Assembly: GCA_002869605.1 (NCBI GenBank)
Contig: PKUI01000198.1
Location: 1 to 14,708, forward strand
Reading direction: 5' to 3'
From: Desulfuromonas sp.
Lineage (GTDB): Bacteria; Desulfobacterota; Desulfuromonadia; Desulfuromonadales; SZUA-401
DNA: 14,708 nt
Below the pieces are notes generated by a model. It saw only the letters and a program-made list of their open reading frames with translations. It had not been told where the DNA came from and searched no databases. Of the stretch, positions 1 to 4,934 are shown in pieces (position 1 is the first letter of the stretch; every line of letters starts with the position of its first letter). Both the position numbers and the translations under genes were made by a program.

Positions 1-1
1 C

Positions 2-205
2 CTGCTGCAGGAGATGGAAGAAGAGATGGCGCGGCGCAACATCCGCTCGCTCTACACCATCGCCCGCGCCTACTCCCACGGCATGAACATCACCTTCGCA
101 AAAAACGGCTACCGCTACGGCGGCACCCTGACCCATAACACCGATATCTCCGGTAGCCTCGAGAGTATGAACCTGTGGTACAAACACTTGCCTGAACCTG
201 CTTAG
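2..205 (+). CDS. ablB: C-terminal end of probable beta-lysine N-acetyltransferase (partial)
   Basis: The reading frame is open from the left edge of the window (codon starting at base 2) and stops at TAG 203-205, so only about 67 C-terminal residues are present. The tail contains GMNITFAKNGYRYGGTL, then a segment ending ESMNLWYKHL. From memory of the family, this matches the conserved C-terminus of GNAT-type AblB/YodP proteins. AblB acetylates beta-lysine made by lysine 2,3-aminomutase (AblA) to give the osmolyte N-epsilon-acetyl-beta-lysine in the cytoplasm. ablA would be expected just upstream, outside the window. An intrinsic terminator follows the stop within 30 bases, so this is the end of its transcription unit. 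The GNAT acetyl-CoA-binding core is not visible here, so the call rests on the tail only. Another GNAT protein is possible. Confidence 0.62.
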   Translation: MLQEMEEEMARRNIRSLYTIARAYSHGMNITFAKNGYRYGGTLTHNTDISGSLESMNLWYKHLPEPA

Positions 206-231
206 ACAAACCGGAAAACAAAAGAAAACAA

Positions 232-266
232 AAAAAGCCCCGCATCTTCTTGAAGAGGGGCTTTTT
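232..266 (+). terminator. Intrinsic terminator after the ablB-like gene
   Basis: A perfect 10-bp stem pairs AAAAAGCCCC (232-241) with GGGGCTTTTT (257-266). A shorter TCTTC/GAAGA pairing lies within the loop region. The flanking A and T runs make it usable on both strands. It closes the upstream unit and marks the left edge of the AT-richer insert. Confidence 0.88.
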
Positions 267-281
267 AGGGTTTTTCCAGAG

Positions 282-310
282 TGTTCATGGAAGTGATGAA
301 ATGTTATAAA
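282..310 (+). promoter_or_regulatory. Possible extended -10 promoter upstream of the helicase-nuclease gene
   Basis: TATAAA at 305-310 is preceded by TG at 302-303 (extended -10 form). A poor -35 match, TGTTCA, lies at 282-287 with a 17-base spacer. Transcription would begin near 317, inside the small ORF at 287-439. If this promoter is the main one, that ORF is not translated and 317-438 is a 5' leader. The match is by eye only. Confidence 0.3.
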
Positions 311-439
311 GGCTTCATTGTTTACTATGGTACTGGTGAAGACGCCGTTTTCACCACCAACAGGGAAAGCCCCAAAGGCCAACTTTATCAATTAACTCGG
401 CGACATGCAGACCATATGAGTCCAAACCCGGGTTTATAA
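287..439 (+). CDS. Possible 50-aa leader or partner ORF overlapping the DUF2075 gene start
   Basis: ATG at 287 opens 50 codons and ends with TAA at 437-439. The last A is also the first base of the next gene's ATG (TAATG), an arrangement typical of translationally coupled genes. The product begins MEVMKCYKGFIVYYGTGEDA and ends SPNPGL. It has no membrane segment, and I recognise no family. A second in-frame ATG is at 296. The GGAAGTGAT stretch at 289-297 resembles a ribosome binding site but is too close to either ATG. It could be a real small partner protein, a leader peptide controlling the downstream gene, a degraded gene remnant, or chance. The possible promoter at 282-310 would exclude the start codon from the transcript, which argues against it. 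Confidence 0.25.
   Translation: MEVMKCYKGFIVYYGTGEDAVFTTNRESPKGQLYQLTRRHADHMSPNPGL
334..356 (+). promoter_or_regulatory. Hairpin in the leader of the DUF2075 gene
   Basis: TGGTGAAGAC (334-343) pairs with GTTTTCACCA (347-356), giving a 10-bp stem with one G-U wobble and a GCC loop. It lies about 25 bases downstream of the TATAAA at 305-310 and about 80 bases before the ATG at 439. No T-run follows, so it is not a standard terminator. It could be an RNA leader structure or a protein-binding dyad. Confidence 0.35.
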
Positions 440-2502
440 TGCATTTTGCTGCTCAATCCCTGCAGGCAAGTCTTAAACCAATGGCAGCTTACTTTTCAGC
501 ATCAGTAGAATCTTTTGTCCGCACTTCTATTGAAGAGGTCGCTGCTAGACTTCATACTATGTACGCAGCGGATGGCTTTGCATCTCAATATACGAGCCAA
601 ACTGAATCATGGAACGAAACTATTCCAAAGTTGCAGCAAGAACTGAGCACATTATTACAGACTTGCCCAGCTTCGGCCGACTGGTCAGTTCTTCTTGAAT
701 ATCCGCTTTATCGCTTACGACGTCGCATTGATGTACTACTTTTAACTCCAGCCGCAATCGTAGTAGTGGAACTAAAGGTAGGAGAGTCGGTCTATCGATC
801 AGGCGATCGACGCCAGGTTGAAGAATATGCCCTTGATCTCAGAGATTTTCACTCTGCTAGCAGTGCGGTTAGCCTTGTACCCATACTTTGGTGTACGGAG
901 GCACGGACAACTCCCTACGCCCAAACAATCAGTACAATCGGTGTAACAGAAGTTATTTGTGTAGGATCTACCGGTCTAGGAAATTTGCTCGAAAAGATTG
1001 GCACAACTACATCAACAGCACGCTATGAAATCCGGGAATGGAAGTCGGGTCAGTATCGACCAGTACCCACTGTCGTGGATGCCGCAACTACACTCTTTGC
1101 TGGCCACGGGGTTCGCGAAATAGCTCAAGCTGATGCATCGAACTTAGATGCATCAGCTAATCGAATTGTCGAGATCATTCAGGAAACTAAAAGAAGCAGC
1201 GGACGTTCATTAATCTTTCTAGCAGGAGTCCCCGGGTCCGGTAAAACCCTAGCGGGATTGCAGGTGGTTCATAGTGCTATAGAGACAGGCATTGAGGATC
1301 AAGGTGATATTGTCTATCTCTCTGGTAATACTCCACTGGTTGTTGTTCTTCGTGAGGCACTTGCCAGAGATGAAGCCGGGCGGCGAAAATCTAGGGGCGA
1401 AAAGCCAGGTCTCGCAGAAGCCAGAAATTCAGTTCGAACACGAATACAACATATCATCGATTTTCTCCGAGAATATCTAACCAACGATGATGGTTCTGCG
1501 CCACATGAACATGTAATTGTTTTTGACGAAGCTCAGCGCGCCTGGAATGAAGACTACGGCCGTAAGAAGTTTGGACGCCCATCTTCTGAACCAAGGCTAC
1601 TCCTAGAAATTATGGCTCGTCACTCAGACTGGTGTTCCATAGTTGCTTTAATTGGCGGGGGGCAAGAGATAAATGCCGGAGAAAACGGTATCGCTGAGTG
1701 GGGAAAAGCATTGAGGGAATTGCCGCCTTCCGACCTTGCTAAATGGCGAGTTTATGGACCTCCAAATTTTCTTATTGGGTCTGGTGCCACGGCGCATTTA
1801 GGCGCTGGCAATCTTTCCGAAGTTGAAGATATCGTAATAGACTCAGAACTGGAATTAACTGTTCCATTGAGAAGCTATAGATCTCCTTCCGTAAGCCAGT
1901 GGGTTTCACTTGTCTTAGATGGAAATGCATCGGAAGCTACGGTCTTGGCACAAGAACTGGGTGACTATCCAATACTTGTTACTAGATCAGCAGACCTTGC
2001 ACGCAAATGGCTAAAGAATCATTCTCGTGGAGAGCGTAGGTTCGGACTAGTGGCAAGTTCTGGAGCACGTCGATTGCGAGCAGAAGGTCTGGGTGTAACG
2101 TTGAATGCAACAGACGGAAGCGCAATTGCACAGTGGTATCTCAATGAGCGAGGAGATGTTCGTTCTTCGTTTGCACTCGAAGTTCCAGCCAATGAATACA
2201 CGACTCAAGGCCTCGAACTCGATTTCGTTGGTTTGTGTTGGGGAGGCGATCTAATTTGGAGTGGACAAACCTGGGAACATAGACAGTTTAGAGGGAACAG
2301 TTGGGCGACCGTCAATGGTGATCGCCAGCGATTCATAACAAATTCTTATCGAGTACTCATGACCCGAGGACGCGAGGGCCTAGTTATCTGGGTTCCTACT
2401 GGCACTGCGGAAGACCCAACTCGTAAGCCAAGGTATTTCGATGACACAGCGGATTTCTTACTTAGCTGTGGGGCCCGTCAAATGTCAGAAACTAATGCCT
2501 AG
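439..2502 (+). CDS. PD-(D/E)XK nuclease fused to DUF2075 (Schlafen-3-like) superfamily 1 helicase
   Basis: This 687-residue cytoplasmic protein has two parts. Residues about 15-200 look like a PD-(D/E)XK nuclease fold: E87 in LLEYP, D98 in RRIDVLLL, the E111-L-K113 motif in VVVELKVG, and Q126-x3-Y130. Residues about 250-687 are a DUF2075-type P-loop helicase. The Walker A motif GVPGSGKT is at 263-270 and Walker B VIVFDEAQ at 359-366. A GGGQEI motif is at 406-411, ANEYTTQGLELD at 584-595, and YRVLMTRGREG at 637-647, where R644 is the likely arginine finger. All the motifs appear intact, so an ATP-driven nucleic-acid translocase with nuclease activity is inferred. The start at 439 is the first available in frame, coupled to a small ORF. 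ATG 481 (M15) fits the homolog start I remember, and neither has a clear ribosome binding site. The gene is AT-richer than its neighbours and uses codons they avoid (TTA, ATA, ACT), suggesting transfer. Phage defence is plausible but unproven. Confidence 0.9.
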   Translation: MHFAAQSLQASLKPMAAYFSASVESFVRTSIEEVAARLHTMYAADGFASQYTSQTESWNETIPKLQQELSTLLQTCPASADWSVLLEYPLYRLRRRIDVLLLTPAAIVVVELKVGESVYRSGDRRQVEEYALDLRDFHSASSAVSLVPILWCTEARTTPYAQTISTIGVTEVICVGSTGLGNLLEKIGTTTSTARYEIREWKSGQYRPVPTVVDAATTLFAGHGVREIAQADASNLDASANRIVEIIQETKRSSGRSLIFLAGVPGSGKTLAGLQVVHSAIETGIEDQGDIVYLSGNTPLVVVLREALARDEAGRRKSRGEKPGLAEARNSVRTRIQHIIDFLREYLTNDDGSAPHEHVIVFDEAQRAWNEDYGRKKFGRPSSEPRLLLEIMARHSDWCSIVALIGGGQEINAGENGIAEWGKALRELPPSDLAKWRVYGPPNFLIGSGATAHLGAGNLSEVEDIVIDSELELTVPLRSYRSPSVSQWVSLVLDGNASEATVLAQELGDYPILVTRSADLARKWLKNHSRGERRFGLVASSGARRLRAEGLGVTLNATDGSAIAQWYLNERGDVRSSFALEVPANEYTTQGLELDFVGLCWGGDLIWSGQTWEHRQFRGNSWATVNGDRQRFITNSYRVLMTRGREGLVIWVPTGTAEDPTRKPRYFDDTADFLLSCGARQMSETNA

Positions 2503-2513
2503 CAAGTTGCTAG
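2499..2513. repeat. 15-bp palindrome over the DUF2075 stop codon
   Basis: CTAGCAA (2499-2505), a G, and TTGCTAG (2507-2513) form a perfect inverted repeat that contains the TAG stop (2500-2502). No T-tract follows. It sits at the right edge of the AT-rich gene. It may be a regulator-binding dyad, a weak 3' hairpin or coincidence. Confidence 0.35.
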
Positions 2514-2568
2514 CTCAGACACGGTTCGCTACATATAGTTTGCGCCGCACAACTAAGACTTTAGAGAG

Positions 2569-4164
2569 ATGTCTGTAGGGAGAAGCATTAGCGTGAATCA
2601 CATTGTCATCTGCATACTCTCTCTTTGTATCCTCTGCTCCTGCTCCTACATGGAGCACGTGTCGATCCAGGCGGAATACGCCCGTATTCAAGAGGCAGAC
2701 CCCGGTCAGGTCAACCTGAAACATATGCTCGACCGCGAGACCTTCTTCATCATCGGCCAAACCTTCGACGCTCAAAAACGATACACCGATCTTCCCTTGG
2801 TCGTGGCAGCCTATTCAAGTAAATACAAGCAGCACGAACGTGTCGACACCATGTTCCTGGATAGGGCGGGGTCCCATTTCGGCCTTAATCTTCCCGAGGG
2901 TGACTACCAGCTGCTGGTGTTTGCCGACAAGGATAAGAACCAAGTGTTCGACTCGACGGAAGTCGTCGGCCAGAAGGCACTCTCTTTGAATCAGACAGCT
3001 TTCCCCGACAAGGTGGTCGACCGCATCGAAATAACAATGGACACTCCACGGGATGTTGCCTGGGCCAGTGAGATTCAACAACCGGAAGCCCCGGAACTGA
3101 GTCAGTCGCTGTTCTTTCCAACCGGAACCCTGCGCAGCCTCGATGACCCGCTGTTTTCCGACAACATGGCCATCCTCGGCATGTACGACCCGGCATCCTT
3201 CCTTGAAAAAGCGCCAACCACCTTCTATGCCCTGGAGGAGGATTTCGACTACAAGATCCCGGTGATCTTCGTGCATGGCGTGGGCGGCTCCACACGCAAC
3301 TTCGCAGCGATCGTCAAGCGGCTCGATCGCGACCGTTACAAGCCGTGGTTTTTCTACTACCCCTCCGGCGGCGATCTCGACCAGCTGGCAGAAACCTTCC
3401 ACCGCATCTTCTTGTCGGGAAAAGTGATCGGTCAGAAAAAGGTGCCGATGATCATCGTGGCACACAGCATGGGCGGGCTGGTGGTCAGGGAAGCGCTGAA
3501 CAGATATAAAAACAGTCCGGAGGAGAACAAGGTCGCACTCTTCGTGAGCATCGCCAGCCCCTTTGGCGGGCATCCGGCTGCGGCCTCCGGCGAGAAGCAC
3601 GGCCTGATCGTGTTGCCCTCCTGGCGTGACGTGAATCCGGAAAACAGCTTCATCAAGCGACTGTTCCGCAAACCGCTACCGAAGACCACCGAGCATCAAC
3701 TGCTCTATGCCTTCGACAACCCGGCCACCCTGAAACTGAGTAAAAATAGCGACGGCGTAGTGCCGCTGGCTAGCCAGTTACGTATGGAGGCACAGCAGCA
3801 GGCGTCCGGACAGCTCGGTTTCGAAAGCAGTCATACCGGGATCCTGGAGAACGACGCGATGATTGATTACCTGTTCACGCGCATGGACCGGGTTGAAGGA
3901 TTCTACCCGGAATCTCACCTGGAGGTGCTAAACCTCGGCGGTTATGACATGGAACTATCGGACGAATACAGTCCGGTCGGGAAGTACGTGATTCACTCCC
4001 TCGGCCGTTACTGGATGGCCGTGACCAGAGGAGATCTGAAGCCCTTCTTCCCGGAGCAGGAAAGGTTTCTGCGAGTCGTTAAAGGGGAGGAGCCTCCGTG
4101 GAATGAGTCGGTGGCGGACTGGGTGCGATTCCTCAAGGAGTATCCCGAGATGGCTCAAAATTGA
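2569..4164 (+). CDS. Lipoprotein alpha/beta hydrolase (lipase or esterase-like)
   Basis: This is a 531-residue secreted lipoprotein. The hydrophobic stretch 11-24 ends in lipobox L22-C23-S24-C25. Cys25 is the predicted lipid anchor, and Ser at +2 suggests the outer membrane. Residues 106-160 form a small domain with an EF-hand-like loop, D120-x-D122-x-N124-x-V126-x-D128-x2-E131. The hydrolase domain begins near 230 with VIFVHGVGG (oxyanion region 236-240). The nucleophile elbow is AHSMGG with S300. Likely triad partners are D395 in NSDGVVPL and H422 in SSHTG. The fold resembles PGAP1/DUF676-type lipases, and the substrate is unknown. GTG at 2593 has a good ribosome site (GGGAGAAG, 7-base spacing) and would also keep the lipobox. 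ATG 2569 keeps a positive residue (R5) in the signal peptide, so the start is undecided. GC and codon use return towards the chromosomal average. Confidence 0.85.
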   Translation: MSVGRSISVNHIVICILSLCILCSCSYMEHVSIQAEYARIQEADPGQVNLKHMLDRETFFIIGQTFDAQKRYTDLPLVVAAYSSKYKQHERVDTMFLDRAGSHFGLNLPEGDYQLLVFADKDKNQVFDSTEVVGQKALSLNQTAFPDKVVDRIEITMDTPRDVAWASEIQQPEAPELSQSLFFPTGTLRSLDDPLFSDNMAILGMYDPASFLEKAPTTFYALEEDFDYKIPVIFVHGVGGSTRNFAAIVKRLDRDRYKPWFFYYPSGGDLDQLAETFHRIFLSGKVIGQKKVPMIIVAHSMGGLVVREALNRYKNSPEENKVALFVSIASPFGGHPAAASGEKHGLIVLPSWRDVNPENSFIKRLFRKPLPKTTEHQLLYAFDNPATLKLSKNSDGVVPLASQLRMEAQQQASGQLGFESSHTGILENDAMIDYLFTRMDRVEGFYPESHLEVLNLGGYDMELSDEYSPVGKYVIHSLGRYWMAVTRGDLKPFFPEQERFLRVVKGEEPPWNESVADWVRFLKEYPEMAQN

Positions 4165-4205
4165 GACTTCATAGAACCCAAATACAACCGCAGAGCAGTA
4201 CGGCA

Positions 4206-4394
4206 TCAGGAAAAGTGATGGGCGATCTTGAGCCACCAGAACCAGCACAGGGCGACGATGGCGACGGCAAACGCCACCACGGAAAAACTCAGGGAGATGA
4301 GCACCACCGCATGCTTGCGGTAGCCACGCTTCAGGCACATCCAGGAGATAAACAGGCACAACAGGGCGGTGGGTAACGCGATAAGGACAACCAT
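4206..4394 (-). CDS. Small two-helix membrane protein
   Basis: This is a 62-residue protein on the minus strand starting MVVLIALPTALLCLFISWMC. One hydrophobic helix spans residues about 2-20, a basic turn (KRGYRKH) about 22-28, and a second helix about 29-55, ending in WFWWLKIAHHFS. The positive turn predicts a cytoplasmic loop and both ends outside. A weak ribosome site (GGA about 7 bases upstream) precedes the ATG. It converges on the lipoprotein hydrolase gene (41 bases apart) and diverges from the symporter operon. No family was recognised. The helix-loop-helix pattern makes it more convincing than the overlapping plus-strand frame, which is hydrophilic and low in complexity. Confidence 0.55.
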   Translation of the reverse strand: MVVLIALPTALLCLFISWMCLKRGYRKHAVVLISLSFSVVAFAVAIVALCWFWWLKIAHHFS

Positions 4395-4433
4395 GACAAT
4401 CCGAAACCGATAGGGGTTACAACTGAAAACGGG

Positions 4434-4509
4434 GCCAACCTAACACAACCACCCGCACTTGCCAAATCCACCCCCATCACCAACCTCAACCAAATCTGCC
4501 ATTTTTTTT
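4434..4509 (+). promoter_or_regulatory. C-rich, G-poor patch with T8 tract (possible Rho utilisation site)
   Basis: Bases 4434-4500 are almost free of G on the plus strand (about 3 in 66) while C makes up roughly half, and a run of eight T follows at 4502-4509. C-over-G bias in untranslated RNA is the usual signature of a rut site for Rho-dependent termination. No GC hairpin precedes the T8, so it is not an intrinsic terminator. It could end read-through transcripts from the hydrolase gene just before the symporter promoter. Confidence 0.3.
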
Positions 4510-4536
4510 GACATCTGACGCGTTTTACGTTTCACT
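4508..4536 (+). promoter_or_regulatory. Putative promoter of the symporter operon
   Basis: A perfect TTGACA lies at 4508-4513, directly after the T8 tract, which may act as an UP-like element. With a 17-base spacer the -10 is TTCACT (4531-4536), only 3 of 6 matches. A strong -35 with a weak -10 suggests dependence on an activator. The start would fall near 4543, giving a leader of about 60 bases to the ATG at 4602. Confidence 0.4.
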
Positions 4537-4547
4537 AACAGCGTTTT
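4520..4547 (+). repeat. Direct repeat GCGTTTT pair, 21 bp apart, across the -10 region
   Basis: GCGTTTT occurs at 4520-4526 and again at 4541-4547. The 21-bp offset equals two helical turns, so both copies face the same side of the DNA. They flank the weak -10 and may be an operator for a regulator of the transport operon. Confidence 0.35.
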
Positions 4548-4572
4548 GCTGCGCGACTTATTGAGGCGCAGC
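4548..4572 (+). promoter_or_regulatory. Inverted repeat in the symporter operon leader
   Basis: GCTGCGC (4548-4554) and GCGCAGC (4566-4572) are exact inverted copies separated by 11 AT-richer bases. The dyad lies between the predicted transcription start and the ribosome binding site at 4591-4595. It may be a leader hairpin or a repressor site. Confidence 0.4.
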
Positions 4573-4601
4573 GTATGCTGCACTGTACAGGGAGGACGCC
4601 G

Positions 4602-4919
4602 ATGGCAGGATTCGAGCGCGTCAAGGTCAACTTTTTCAAACCGTCCGGAGAGAACATGCGGCGCGAGGTAGCTATTACCCGCACGGTGCTGCTGTTATGG
4701 CTGTTACTGAGCTTCGGCATCCCGCTGGCCATCAAGCTTGCCGGGCGCGATGAGCTCGGCACCTCGTGGTTCACCGAGACCCGCATCTTCGGTTTTCCGC
4801 TCCACTACTGGCTGCTCGCCCAGGGGTGCACCCTCGGCTACGTGGCGCTGTGCAAGCTCTACTGCCAACTCTGGGACCGCCGCGCCAGGCAGCGCCAGGC
4901 GACCCCCGGCAGCCGTTAA
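4602..4919 (+). CDS. DUF4212 small subunit of a sodium:solute symporter
   Basis: This 105-residue inner-membrane protein has transmembrane helices at about 24-47 and 66-90, a basic N-terminal region and a basic tail (DRRARQRQ). Size, topology and position match the DUF4212 family ('putative solute:sodium symporter small subunit'), which is encoded directly before VC_2705-type symporters and is thought to assist or form a complex with them. I chose ATG 4602 because GGAGG at 4591-4595 sits six bases upstream. The ATG at 4575 would put that ribosome site inside the gene. The symporter gene follows after 15 bases, so the two are almost certainly cotranscribed. Confidence 0.88.
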   Translation: MAGFERVKVNFFKPSGENMRREVAITRTVLLLWLLLSFGIPLAIKLAGRDELGTSWFTETRIFGFPLHYWLLAQGCTLGYVALCKLYCQLWDRRARQRQATPGSR

Positions 4920-4934
4920 CACTGGAGCCTGATC

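Noticed and set aside
2515..2775. Minus-strand frame of 86 codons at the start of the lipoprotein gene
   Set aside because: It is antisense to the signal peptide and first domain of the hydrolase, with no ribosome site or recognisable product.
4161..4376. Plus-strand ORF of 71 codons after the lipoprotein hydrolase
   Set aside because: It is hydrophilic and low in complexity, overlaps the hydrolase stop, and is the complement of the more convincing minus-strand membrane protein.
4502..4509. T8 run as an intrinsic terminator
   Set aside because: No GC-rich stem directly precedes it. It is better explained as a promoter-proximal T-tract or part of a Rho-type signal.
4575..4601. Upstream ATG 4575 for the DUF4212 gene
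   Set aside because: It would place the excellent GGAGG site at 4591-4595 inside the coding region. ATG 4602 fits the site spacing and family length.
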